Shown in pieces: positions 49,061-61,220 of a stretch of 64,000 nt of DNA; the first letter of the stretch is position 1; the number at the start of each line of letters is the position of its first letter. Made by a program: the position numbers and the translations under genes. Location: contig CM071928.1 in the NCBI GenBank assembly GCA_016081115.2, positions 84,144,477 through 84,208,476 on the forward strand, read 5' to 3'. Under the pieces are notes generated by a model. It worked only from the letters and a program-made list of their open reading frames with translations. It had not been told where the DNA came from and did no database searches. This DNA comes from Rehmannia glutinosa. Its lineage: Eukaryota > Streptophyta > Magnoliopsida > Lamiales > Orobanchaceae.

Positions 49061-52000
49061 TTATGGTATCTTGAAGAGTTTTTTCAATTTAAACAGCAGT
49101 CTCTTCTCTTCCACAGACAAATCTTCCTGCATATATTGAATTGAAAGAAGCATCGAGTTACTTCTCCGTGAAACATCGTGACAAAAGCAGTATAATATGA
49201 TACAGATTACAGAGATAATTATAAATAGGGTTAATTACAAAAAGTACCCTGAGGTTTGGCCTAATTACAAAAAAACCTAGCTAACTTTCAAATTACAAAA
49301 AGTACTCCCGAGGTTCGATTCAGTGTTAAAATTAAGGGGTAAACTGCAATGATTATTTAAATATGAAGGGGATTTTGAAATATATTTTACTTACAAAGTG
49401 GTTAAATGTTAGACAAAATAAAACCTCAGGGTATTTTTGTAATTCTGAAAGTTAGCTGGGTATTTTTTGTAATTAGGTCAAACCTCAAGGGTACTTTTTG
49501 TAATTAACCCTTATAAATATTACCCTTGAGATTTAGCTTAATTACAAAAAGAAAAAAATCCAATTACAGATACCGCCTTAATATATGTTTCAATTTCACA
49601 AATTGCACCTATCGAGGGGGATAATTTGTAAAGCAAATACAAACCTACGACGGTATTCGTAATTTTAAAAGATAATGTTTTTTTTTAATTAGGCTAAATC
49701 TCAGGGTGTCTTTGTAATTAACAATTATCGCAATCGTATAAGAGAAAGAAGATGCAGTAATTTTCAAAGTATACAAACCGCATAATTTTCTTTGAGTGCG
49801 TCAAGTGAGTTTCTACTGATTTTGCTCACAAGCTCATCCTCCATCTCAAAATGCCTGCCAAACATTTTTTGCTGCTCCTCAGGATTACTGCCAATTATCT
49901 GTGAGAAACGAGACAGCAGATTAAAGAAAACTTCAGCATTATACGGGATATATTTTCTAACAGTATACAACAGTTGCATATCTAACAAAAAACATAAAAT
50001 CAGCATATCACCAATCATTGGATATATAACCACAATTTTCCTAGATAATATATAGCGTGATTGCTCGATCCTTATCTCAAGCCTAGAAACTTAATGTAAC
50101 TTATTAACTACTCTGCTTATACGAGAATTACTCAAACCATATCTTGATGATTATTATGGGGCATTGAAACAGATCTATAACAGCCCAAAATTACCAAAAA
50201 GATGATCCTTGAAGGGTTAAGTACTGAGTAGAAAAGTGTGTGGATGTGTAAGAATGAGGTGTTCACAGCTTTCTGTGCGAAAATCATGGGTACTGATTTT
50301 TTTGGTGCCGTACAAATATATAGACAAAGTCAGGGTTGGGAAAAGAGACGAACAACTAGAAAATCAAATACAACATAAATTGACATCAATAGACTCATGC
50401 AAAATCAAGGTGTTTAAGCTCCTTCGACACAGAGCACCCAAGACATTAAGTGTCTTGTCCAAAGCCTTCCCTTTTACACACAGGCTAACAAGTTGAAGCT
50501 ATCCACACATAATTCATGTTATAGCTTATCAAAAGAACATGGAAATTGTCTTAAATTTTCGCTATCCACGCTTAGATACTCTAGATAGTGACAAGAAGAC
50601 ATGCAGAATTCGTGAGGAGATTTTCAAGGTCCAGTTCATCAATCATCCTAATTAGTACTGGTTATCAACGCCAACGGAAATTGATTATAATGCCGCCAAC
50701 ATCCTGAAGATGAACTATATAGAAGAAAGTATCCCTTGCCCTACTTGTCATTTCAAGAATCTATGTAGGGTCCAAGGTTCCACATATAGCAGGAAGAAGG
50801 TAGTAGATGCTCATCTAAGTAGCGTAAATATCTTTCAACATCTTGTCTGAGATTTTTTACCTCCAGGCATTCAATTCAAATGTATCATATATAAAGAATA
50901 AGAGGTATGGGCAACCAAACATCACAAAAGAAATCATATACCTTAATGGCCACCTTCTGCCCCTTTTTGGCATAATCAACTGGCTTGTGATTATTCTCAA
51001 TGGAGGCTATCCGACCAATTTCAATGAAATCTCTTTGAGGAACGCATATAGGAGTTCCAACCTGTAAGACAGCAGAGTATATTGATATGATGACATTTTA
51101 ATAAAAGAAAAAGAAATACATATCTAAATGCAATGACAGAAGAGACCGCAATTAGAACCACTAATCACTAGAACCAACACATAAGAAAAATATAGAAAGA
51201 AGAACATGACATGCGAAGCACACTATGGCATAAATGAAATGCAAGACAAACTATGATCTCAAAATAGAATTACAAAAATAAAACAAATAATACTGTTAAC
51301 AAACAATAGGAAGATTCGACAGGATAGCATAAGCTTGAATAGAATGAAACTACAAGTAGAACATATACAAAAATATTTTGTCATAAAAAAACATTGCTCC
51401 CTTAACTTTAAAATTGAATGTGGTTTGATTTGGCACAAAAGCTGAAATTGTACAGATGAAAATTCTGATACTTTAAACCCTTCAGGTTAGGTGGTGATGA
51501 AAAACAGCAAACATGTTTCGCTTTAGTCATAAACATGTTTCTCTTAAATGTCCAGTGGCAGAAACTTAGAGAATGCAGATTAACAAATCAATTACCTTTG
51601 CTGTGCCCTCGAGGACATCAACCCCCAAAACAATGGGATCCTTCTTATTGAACACACAGTTTGGCATGATCTTAAGGACACACGGAAAAACTGCTTCGTC
51701 AGCAGCTTCTTTCTTCTTTTCCTCCTTAAGATTATCTATGTAAGCCTTAAATTGATCAAACAAATGGTAAATAATGTCCGCAATAAAAATTTTCACACCA
51801 ACTTCATCGGCGAGCTCCCGCGCCTCTTGTGTTACTTTAACATCGAAAGCCAATATTGTCCCATATTCCTTTTTCTTCTCAAGCATGACACTTGCCTTCA
51901 TCACGTCCTTCTTGTGTACCGGCCCTATGCTTATACCACTGACAGGTATGTTAACTGCAGGTGTCTTCAAGAACTCCAGTAATGCTTCTAATGACCCAAG

Positions 52001-55000
52001 AGTAGATGCCTGAACATAAACACCCTCACCACTTTTGTCAATCCTACTCATCACCGACTTCATATCTTCCATAGCTGTTTCTTTGATGTCTTCCAAATCA
52101 TCATGAGGGCCAACAACATAGAGACTAGTGCCTGCAATGGTATGCTCAAGACCCTACAAAGATAAGGAGGAAAACACAAAGACACAAAGTTATACATCGA
52201 AAGTAAAGTTACCTAGCAAGACAACTAAAACAAAGTTAATCATCAAAATCAATGACCATGTTATGAGTGTTACATCTAACAAGGTGACAGCAACACCTAT
52301 TCACAATGGGGAAAAAAAAAGAATAAAAAATCATGTTAAATAAAAGAAAAACTTTTCACACAATCATCTATTTAAGTGATGACTTTCTAGAAACACTTTC
52401 TAGAAAGTCAGCACTGCCATAGTAGATCTATGGATGATAAGAAGTCCTAATACAGTATCACAGGCACCGCTATGAAGTCAATAAATCATGTGTTGGAAAT
52501 ACAGTTCCAAAGAGTACCATAATATCGCATTCTTGAGTGAGGCATTTCATATTAGTTATCATATACTTCCAGTCTGACCCAAACATACATAACAACCATT
52601 GGGCAAGCCAGTGTGGCGAGTATGTCTTTATGCTTTCTAGATAACAAGTAGTAAGCATCTCTTTTTTATAATTTAGTACCAGTTTCGGCCTTTGGGAGGC
52701 CAAGGCACATCAACGCAATGAGACAGGGTTACCTGGGCAGTGATCTTGATACCCTGTGCAGCCTTGATTTCTTTATGATGCAAATAAGTTCCCTGAAACA
52801 AAATAATGACAAAATAGTGAGACGTTATATATAATAAATCTAATGCTTTGAGTTATTCCATGAAAACAATCACTTCCAGAAGTATGTTCTGATTAGCACC
52901 ATGACAGGATGAGATATTACAAAGAAAATGCATTTGAAGATCCAGATCAAAACCTTTCTCCAAACTCAACAAATTTGATTAGCCTAGTAACAGTTTGCTT
53001 CCAGGAAGACAAAACGCGATGAAAAAACAGTTTGGAACAAGTTTCGGAAACTTCCATGCAAAGTTCTTGGCAACTACAGGCAATAAAAACAATAAGCTGC
53101 TCTATGAACCAAAGAGATTCGCGATTAGACATGCAAGCAACCCATTGCTCGAAATTGGACTCCTTTTGACTTCACTGTGGATATATTACATGTCAGGAAG
53201 AACGGGAAACGGAACAGCCTATAAAAAGAAAAGGCTAGATTATACGATAAACAAGTTTGCTTCATTAAATGAGTTGCTGACAAGAATGCAGGCCAAAAAC
53301 AAAAGGTGTCCAGACACAAGTGTCATTCCCCTAATCACTCGTGTCTAACCCTATATAATTACAACCAGGAAAGAACTTGATCATAAGAAAAACATATTGG
53401 AACAAAACAAATAAGTAAACAAACTCATCAACTGTTAAAATGATCTGAGAAGTTTCACCTTCACTCGGAGCTCCTTCATCGGATGGGGTGTTAATAACGC
53501 TCTTATTGTGGTCACAATGGGCCCCTACATTATATATGTATAGCAATTAGTGTGAATATCTTCCATTAAAGAAACAAAAATAAAAATGAAGCATATAATG
53601 CATACCTGCATGCCACAAACAACTATTTGATCTCCTTCATGAAGCACGCCGTTCACTAACACCACATCAATTGTTGTCCCATGTCCTTCGACAACTTTTA
53701 CCTCCAAGACAGTACACTGCAGCAGGGTCAAAGGTAAATAATCAGAAATTTCTCACTGGACCTCTCTCTCTCACTGTCAAGGAGGTGATAGGAAAGCAAA
53801 CCTGCACTTCATTGCTGTATGTAAGTCTTTTCACCATTGACCTCTGGGCCCACTGAATCAGTAGCAACAATAAATCGGGGATCCCTTCTCCGCTGTTCGC
53901 CATAATCACCAAAATTTGAGATGATGTAGAGGAAATTTTAAGTTCTTGAGAGAATGCAAAACAGATATAAAATTTCACTAATGATGAAGTGCTTAGTCAA
54001 CAAAAACCTTATAGCACTAGTGGGGACAATGCTGAAAGTCTCTCCCATTTTTTTGTTCTTGTAATACAATTCCGTATTTAGACCTTGCTCCATAAACTTT
54101 CCCTTAATCTATAAACAACAAAATACTTGTATCAGATAAGACAAACCAAATGAGCTGAAGTTTATGGTAAAAAAAGAGATAAGCATTACCTTTTCAAGCC
54201 TATCATTAAACTCAAATTCGCGTCTCTTGTCTGTTGCCTCATTGCATTTCTTATTGGTGCATTGCGGCATGTTTTCCATCCATACAATCTGTCCACCTGA
54301 AAGTCAGAAAGAGTAAACCAAACTAAAATGATTAGAAAACATGGGTACAAAGACTTGGCAGAAGATGGGTTACAAGGTGACTCACTTTATTCAAGGCTAC
54401 TATGAAGTCAGTATTTCTCATCTTCAAAAGATTGAGTGATTCAATGGTCTGTGGCTCCAACCCATGCATTATATCGACAACCAAAATTGCAATATCACAC
54501 AATCCGGATCCTCGAGAACGCAAATTAGTAAAAGATTCGTGTCCAGGTGTATCAATCACTAACAGACCTGGGACATTCAGCGTCGCATCAGGTTTCAGTT
54601 CCCTAGTTCTCTCACGTATATTCTCAGCAGGGAAATAGGTCGCTCCAATTTGCTGTGTAATCCCACCAGCCTCACCTTCTTGGACATTAGTACCTCTTAT
54701 ACAATCAAGCAACTTCGTTTTACCAGTATCAACATGACCCATAATACAACATATTGGGGACCGGAGGTCTTGTACATTCGGATCGTCTGATTTTTGTTGT
54801 TCCTCTTTAGCTAGAGCTTTTTATTCTTCTTGTCTGGATTAACAGGAATCTCGTTATTGTTCTTGTCAGCCTCACCCTCGGAGTTCTTTTTCTTAACGTC
54901 CACATTCTCAGATCTATGTGGCATCACTGAAGCAACTTTCTCAGTCAAACCAATTGTCTTGGTTGGAACAGAAGGCAGGCCAACATCTTGAGTAGCAGTC

Positions 55001-56920
55001 CGTGCATTTTTATCTCCTTCCTAAGTGTAGGTTCAGACTCTGTGTCAACTTCCTCATCAGCAAATGCACCTGGCAATTTCAGATCAGCTTCATCCCAACT
55101 TTTAGCATCCCATTCTTCATCATCATCATCATCATCACCTTCTTCTTCGTCATCACCAACTCCATTCTCTTGAACTACATCAGTAGCATCAGTTTTATCC
55201 TTTGCACTCGATGAAGCCACATCCTCAACTTTCTCAGCTTCCACAGAGTCCAGTTCGACACAATTTCTTGCTGGTTTTCTTTTGAATCCGTGCCCTCAAC
55301 ACTATCTAAAGTGGCTGTTCCATTGGGTTGAGCTTGTGGCTTTGGCTTTTTCTTCTGATACAGAGGTCGTTTGCGGGTGCTCCAGCAGGTTCTCCAGTGG
55401 GTAATTGCAAGCTAGCATTAGCTAGTATTTGTTTCCTCATTGCTTCTAACCTACGAGCTTCTTCCTTCTGTTTCCCTGTGAGAAGCTTCCCTTCCTGCTT
55501 TTTCTTCAGAAGCTTCTCCTTCTCTTTTTCCTTCTTTAAGCGCTTTTTCTCTTCTGCTATCCTTTCCTCCTCTTCCTTCCTAAGCCTTTCCTCCTCCTCT
55601 TTCCTCAGCCGCTCCTCTTCTTCCCGTTTTTCTTCTCTTCAGCTTCCCTCATTCTGGCAAGTTTCTCCTGCATCTCCCTGACATGCTTTGGAACTTTCTT
55701 CCCTGTTAATTTATTATTTGTCTCGGTTTTGGTTTCTTCCTGTTTTTCCTCCGCTGCAGGGGCAGGTGCAGCTGCCTTTTTCTCTTTATCTTTTTCCTTC
55801 TTCTTTTTCTTCTTTTTTGACGTTAAAGACTCTACAGCTTCTTCAGCTTCCTCTGGAGGAGGTACAGTTGGAGGCTCCACAGAAGTTGGAACATGTTTTG
55901 GCTCAGGAGGTACCGCACCAAGCTCAGCTAGAATTTTGTCCAAGTCGTCTTCTTCTTGACCAGTTTTCCCACCCTTCTTTTTCTTCTTTTTGTTCTTTGA
56001 AGTATCTGCCACATCTTCATTTGTCTGCTTTTTAGTTGTAGACTCATCAATACGTTGATTCGGCTCAATAAAATCAGAGGACGCATCACCATTCCCAAGT
56101 TCAAAATCAGCATCAGTAATAACATTCTTCTTTTTAGACGACTTCTTCTTACCTGAAAATTTAACCGCTGAGACATCTTCCTCCTGATCATCGCGCCACC
56201 TTCTGCCAAATCATCCCCAATCTTTGAAACAGAAGTATCCTCATCATTTTCTTCATCAAGCACAGCTGCACTAAATGAATTTCAGAAGCCTTCTTCAAAC
56301 CCTTCGATGACTTTTTCTTCTTTTTACCTGTAAAACTAATTCCAACATCCTCATCTTCCTCTTTAGAACTCTCCTCTTTGTCTTTACTCTCTTCCTCGGT
56401 GTCAAGCAAGTCAAACGCAGAAGACACACTTCCACCACTCTTCTTACTCTTTGAAGGCTTCTTCTTCCCGGAAAATGCAATCACCGCACGCCTTGTTCCT
56501 CATCCTCCTCATCATTATCCTTTCCTTCATTATCATCTTCTTCCTCATCTTCTCCCAATAACCCAAAAGCCGAAGCACTAAACATACTATTATTCCCGGT
56601 CTTTTTCCCCTTAGCCTTCTTTTTACCAGCAAATTTGATCACTGGTGCATCCTCATCCTCCTCCTCGTCCCCAACCTCATTATCCCTCACATCTTCATCC
56701 TCATCCTTCAGTTCCATTTTCTTCGGCCCCCTTTTTGCCCTTCTTTTTGTTACCAGCCGGTGCCACCTTCTCTTCCGGTACAACAGCATCCTCTGATAAC
56801 TCCGTTCCAATAGAATACTCATCATCAGCAATTGCAAACGCCTTTTCTTCGATTTACCTCCGCACCACCCCCTGCAGGGCCACTCTCCTCATCAACGGCA
56901 GTTGGCTTCTTTCTCCCCAT
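49061..56920 (-). CDS. eIF5B: Translation initiation factor eIF5B, complete, about 13 frame breaks in exon 1
   Basis: eIF5B is the GTPase that joins the 60S subunit during initiation. Exons, 5' to 3': 56920-54386, 54296-54190, 54108-54008, 53892-53802, 53716-53606, 53524-53459, 52792-52733, 52153-51596, 51061-50942, 49898-49779 and 49126-49061 (TAA at 49061-49063). The start MGRKKPTA is the conserved plant N-terminus. A long N-terminal part alternates acidic stretches with lysine blocks (FSGKKKPSKSKK, FTGKKKKKSSK, FAGKKKAKGKK). The GTPase core has GHVDTGKTKLLD (G1), DTPGHESF (G3) and LNKVD (G4, across an intron). Domains II-IV follow, ending KRLLFKLKKLFKIP. Exon 1 is broken near 56857, 56845, 56735, 56473, 56283, 56195, 55628, 55375, 55265, 55020 and 54815, and exon 2 near 54217. 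Each fits a missing base (two near 56735), and no insertions are needed. Read through, the protein is about 1,300 residues, normal for plants. Confidence 0.93.
49228..49510. mobile_element. Mutator-type MITE, GGGATAATTACAAAA family, copy 4, perfect 9-bp duplication
   Basis: Ends GGGTTAATTACAAAAAGTAC and GTACTTTTTGTAATTAACCC are a perfect 20-bp inverted pair. They are flanked by identical TTATAAATA at 49219-49227 and 49511-49519. The copy sits in the last intron of the eIF5B gene and is the cleanest of the family here. Confidence 0.8.
49520..49728. mobile_element. Degenerate fifth copy of the same MITE family
   Basis: It directly abuts copy 4. It reads CCTTGAGATTTAGCTTAATTAC and ends with the inverse TAATTAGGCTAAATCTCAGG...TGTAATTAAC. 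Ends are eroded. Confidence 0.45.
52154..53458 (-). other. eIF5B introns around the 60-nt exon 52733-52792
   Basis: Two AT-rich introns (52154-52732 and 52793-53458). Open frames on either strand are chance. Confidence 0.7.
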
Positions 56921-56980
56921 CAGATTATTCTAACCGTGATTTCGACTGATAAATTAACTCCCACAATTCACCAAAAATTC

Positions 56981-57174
56981 CTGCAAAACCACCAGTTTCG
57001 AATCAGTCCTGATCAACAACACACACTATTATTATTATTTTTTAAATTCCGATAATAAGCGTTACCTCAAATCAAATCCAAATATTCCACAGAAACACAT
57101 AAACTAAAACAAATTGCAGATATAATTAAAAGCCATCACATAAGAATCAAATTCAGTAATCAGCGGTTACTCAC
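56981..57174 (-). other. Probable 5'-UTR intron of eIF5B
   Basis: On the minus strand, CCAAG is followed by GTGAG (donor at 57174) and a TTTTGCAG acceptor ends at 56981, about 60 bp before the ATG at 56920. A leader intron is common in plant translation-factor genes. The call rests on splice sites only. Confidence 0.5.
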
Positions 57175-57445
57175 CTTGGCCTGTGGGCGAAATGATCGGA
57201 GAGACAACCAACAACAAAATTATAGATATATATGTGTCCGTGTGTATATATATATATGGAAATAGTGTGTAGAAGGTCTTGGCGTTGTAGATGTGCAGAG
57301 AGAGTGTTCTTTTGTTTTGCAATTGCAGGATCTGAAGGTAGGGTTGAGAAACTCTGCTGATTGGAGAGAGGGTCGGGTTTTTATAAATGGGCCTTGACGC
57401 CGCCTAGATGTGGATCGGGTTATATCCAGTAATCCATTTAAATTA

Positions 57446-57962
57446 GGGATAATTACAAAAAGTACCCTTGAGGTTTGGCTTAATTACAAAAACTCAGATA
57501 ACTTTTAAAATTATAAAAATACCTCTAAGGTTTGATTCAGTGGTAAAAATAAGTAGAGGTGTCAATTCAGTCACGGCCGAATATAAGCCCAAGTTGGACC
57601 AAGAATTTTCGGGCGAAAATGATCGGGCCTATTTTTGGGACTAACGAGCCCACGATCCGATCGGCCAACTTAAAATGCATTACACAGGCGGTGGGCCATG
57701 GAGAAATCGGCCTAATGGATTTTGGGTCGGCCCAAATTGGTCCGATTTTTTTCTTTGGCTCGGCCAGTCGATCTTCGGCAAGGGAAGTGATCGATTGTCA
57801 CCTCTAAAATAAGGGGCTAACTGTAATATTTTTATAAATATGAGGGAGGAAGAGGGTGAATGTTAGACAGAATAAAACTTCAAGGGTGTTTTTTGTAATT
57901 TAAAAGTTGGTTTTTTTTTTTTAATTAGAGCAAACGTTAAGGGTACTCTTTGTAATTAACCC
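57446..57962. mobile_element. Mutator-type MITE, copy 6, with a nested hAT MITE
   Basis: Ends GGGATAATTACAAAAAGTAC and GTACTCTTTGTAATTAACCC. Flanked by identical TTTAAATTA at 57437-57445 and 57963-57971. Interrupted by the element at 57554-57805, without which it would be about 257 bp. It lies just upstream of the eIF5B 5' end. Confidence 0.8.
57554..57805. mobile_element. 252-bp hAT-type MITE nested in the Mutator-type MITE
   Basis: Inverted ends TAGAGGTGTCAATTCAG and ATCGATTGTCACCTCT. The GC-rich interior has GGCC/CGGCC motifs (CGGGCCTATTTT, TCGGCCCAAATTGG). Perfect 8-bp duplication AAAATAAG at 57546-57553 and 57806-57813, as expected for hAT. Confidence 0.8.
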
Positions 57963-57971
57963 TTTAAATTA

Positions 57972-59530
57972 AATAAAATGTATTTATGACAAACTACAAT
58001 TACAAGAAAAATATACTTTTTATAGAGCTTGAAAATTCATTATTTTAGCCTTCGATTTTATTTATTTATTTTTGAATCGTGGATTCATTTTATGCGTCTT
58101 TAAGTATAAGTGGGTAAAGTAATGCAATTGAAAATCTGATAAATAAAGTAATACTCAACGAGTGTATATGAGGCAAAATGAGATTTACCCTAAAATAAAA
58201 TAAGGGGCGCTTTTTGCACACCTATTTTTGATGAATACACCATTTACTTCGTACACCCCACCATATTTTACAAATTCACCTAATTACTTAATACACTCCT
58301 CTATATTTTCCATCTTACTCTTCCAGCAAAAACCCAATTTTACATTCCTTCAACATATACATACATCCATCACAAAAAAATATACGGTGGAACGTCGGTA
58401 TAATCTAGTGTTCAAGAGTTAATTTTTCACTAACTGCTATTTCGATAGTAGCATTAGATGTGAAAATGTGCCCCCCTTTTATATAGATTTAAAGTTTTAT
58501 GAGTTGTGTTTGAAATGGTGTTGCAAATTTTTTATTTTTTTATGTCAAATTCGTGCATTTTTCCCTCTATTTTCAAATAGGCATGATGGCCATTTTCTTT
58601 TAAAGGGTGGTATGATCGTGTCATCTTTTTCGAGAAAAATATGGATCTCACGGTTTCCATTTTTTCATTCAAAAAAAGGGTGGCATTATCATACCACTTT
58701 TTTCTTTTATAATATAGATTTTGAACTAATATGGTCTTTGAAATATATATTAGTTCTCACCAGTTTGAATCCTAAAGAACCTCTAGAGGTCTCATCTCCT
58801 ATAAAAGCGTTGTACACCACACAATCGGACATAGTGTTGGGCAAAATGCATTGACCAACCCATGGATTGGCCGACTAACCCGAGGTTTGCGTTGGATTGG
58901 ACAATGATTTTTAGGCCGCAATTTTTGGGCCTATTTGGCGCAACTTTGATTGGCCTATGGGGGATAAGCCCAACTTTTAACCAAACACGAAAACTTTTGT
59001 GTATAAAATGCACACACGAGTTGAGTTGGAACAAACAATTTCTTGCCCGATTAAAATAAAAGATACTTATTAGTTATTACTTATTATCATCCAACGGTTT
59101 GCCTTTGATGTTGTCCTAAAGAAAATCTCTGAAACATAGTTCAAACATAATCAAAAGATTATGTCAAAACCGAGAAAAACCATAATCAAAAGATTACTTG
59201 GGTTTTAAAACCTAAATTTAGCCTGTAAATGAAGAAAGTAAAATGAATTACAAGAAGATTGAATCCTGCACAATGGCGGAGCCAGGAGACCCTAGCAGGA
59301 TGGGCCGATATACAAAAATAAGGTGAGTCGGATAGAAAATCCGAAAAAAACAAACAAATTATTACTATTTAAAAAAACAATCTCACTAATTTTTTTCAAA
59401 AAAAGAGGGTGGGCCAGGGGCCGAGTAAGCTAGCCACTAAATCCGCCAATGATTACGCACTTATTTTAGATAGAATTAACGAACAAATAGGCGTAAAATC
59501 CAAAACAAAGTTGAAAACCGTCGTAACATT
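57972..59530. other. Intergenic spacer
   Basis: No gene is seen. A GGCC-rich stretch at 58855-58975 resembles another hAT-MITE interior. From about 59060 the sequence is similar to 62277 onward (see the tandem duplication). Confidence 0.45.
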
Positions 59531-59537
59531 GGTAAAA

Positions 59538-60150
59538 AGAGTGGAAATGAATATGCTTTCATTTTGTGTTAGAAAATAGTGGTGAAAAAAATTTGAAGAA
59601 AAAATATGAATTTTGAGAGTGTGATTTGGATATGAGATGAAAAAAATAACAATGAAAGTTGATTTGATATAAAAATAGTAAAATAATGATTAAATATGAT
59701 TGATAGTTAGAAATTTGTGAGTGGTTGAATAGTAGAATTTGTAGACAACAATGTGTAATAATGATTACTTGTTTACGAAAAAGTATGCGGATGTGATTAG
59801 AGCTACCAAAATCATCGAGTTGGGACGGCCGGCCCGTTGGGATTGGATGAGAAATCGGGCGAACAAACAACGATCGGACCAACCGGTTTTTCTCGGCCGA
59901 ATGGGCCAGGCCAAAAATGCCTAGTTTTTTTCGGATCTAATAAATTACAACCCGACTAGGTGAAAATATTTGATCGGGTAGGTCAATCAACTGGTTGATC
60001 GAAATTGACACCTCTAGATATGGTTGATATGAGAAAATGTGAAAGTGAATGGATAGTAATGAAAATTTTCATAAATAATTGCATGTTAGGTTAAAAAAAT
60101 AATTTAACGAGAAAAAAATAAAAAATATTTCATATCCAATCTCTACCTAT
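59538..60150. mobile_element. Second copy of the 41.5-kb MITE family, interrupted by a hAT MITE
   Basis: It shares GAATAT-CTTTCATTTT at the left, AAAATAGTAAAATAATGATT inside and AATTTTCATAAA at the right with 41516-41902. The copy is split at 59797/60017 by the 59798-60016 insertion. Confidence 0.6.
59798..60016. mobile_element. hAT-type MITE nested in the 59.5-60.15 kb element
   Basis: The left end TAGAGCTACCAAAATCATCG and the right end GATCGAAATTGACACCTCTA are imperfect inverted repeats. The interior is rich in GGCC (GGACGGCCGGCCCGTTGG). The flanks GATGTGAT (59790-59797) and GATATGGT (60017-60024) match at 6 of 8. It is related to the element at 57554-57805. Confidence 0.65.
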
Positions 60151-61140
60151 AAAGCTCGTAAAGAAGTCGTGGCCACAACTTTAATTTGAATCTATTAATT
60201 AATTTCCATTTTATGTTTGAAAAAGTCCTCTGATCAAAGGAAAGTAAAACAATTGTTGTTCTTCTTCTTCTTTTTTTTTTTTTAATAAATCACCCATTAT
60301 TTATCTCCGTACTTAATTGACAATTTTTTTCGTTTTTGAACCAAAGGATTCTTGAATAATTATATATTTTTATTAGTGAAATACCAAGTAATTAAATTTT
60401 GTTCTGTAATCCACATATTTTTGACATTAGTAATGAATGCCATGTAATGAAAGATCTATTATGACATAACAAAATAAGCAACATATATATGGAAAAAATT
60501 TCACATGCTAAATTGACTTGCGAATCAATATTATTTCAGTTACCGATTCGAAAACATTTTCCTTTTTAACAAAAATCATAAGAATCTTATTTTGCATACT
60601 TTCGAACATATATACTATATAACTGACTTTCAAAAATTAAATCAAATCGACCAAACAATTTATTCCACTTTTATGTATCTATACACGCGCGTGATTTTTT
60701 TTTAGTACAATTGGAGAATTTTTTTACACGTGAATTGTTGAAACACCCTACTACGACATACTTAAAATTATTTGTGAAAGGCATACATTAATTAAGAAAC
60801 AATGTAAAAGAAGGATTAAAAAGTAAATAAATAAATATATAAATAAATTAGTAGTTAAGGGATTGGCTGTGGAAAGAAAGTACACATTAATATACACTTT
60901 CCATAAGAAAGAAAATATTCTACAATACTATACCAAAATTAGAAATGTACTTTTTTATAAATAAAAAATCAGACATGTAATAATCATCAATAAAGATTTT
61001 ATGCAATTAAACTAGCAATTAAAAGTCGGATTGCATAGAGAATAGTATAACAATAAAACCAGCAGGCAATAAAAAATTGGATTCTTTTTTATTTAGAAGT
61101 GATTGTCATAATATTTCCCATATATATAATTCACGAGACT
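60151..61140. other. Upstream region of the CLE-like repeat gene
   Basis: An AT-rich spacer with no other gene. Its left part (about 60170-60420) is similar to 63790-64000, notably TTTGAAAAAGTCCTC, AGGATTCTT and GAAATACCAAGTA. Confidence 0.6.
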
Positions 61141-61141
61141 C

Positions 61142-61149
61142 TATATAAA
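61142..61149 (+). promoter_or_regulatory. TATA box of the CLE-like repeat gene
   Basis: TATATAAA lies 72 bp upstream of the ATG at 61221. This would give a short leader of about 45 bases, normal for a small plant gene. Confidence 0.55.
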
Positions 61150-61220
61150 CTAGGATTTACGACAATTTTTTTTATCCGAGTCTTATTTGCAAAAGCTTTA
61201 ATTATCCTTTGAATCTAAAG

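Noticed and set aside
58228..58854. Plus-strand open frames of 64 and 128 codons
   Set aside because: AT-rich spacer; the translations are Phe/Lys/Ile-rich and lack any recognisable motif or splice context.
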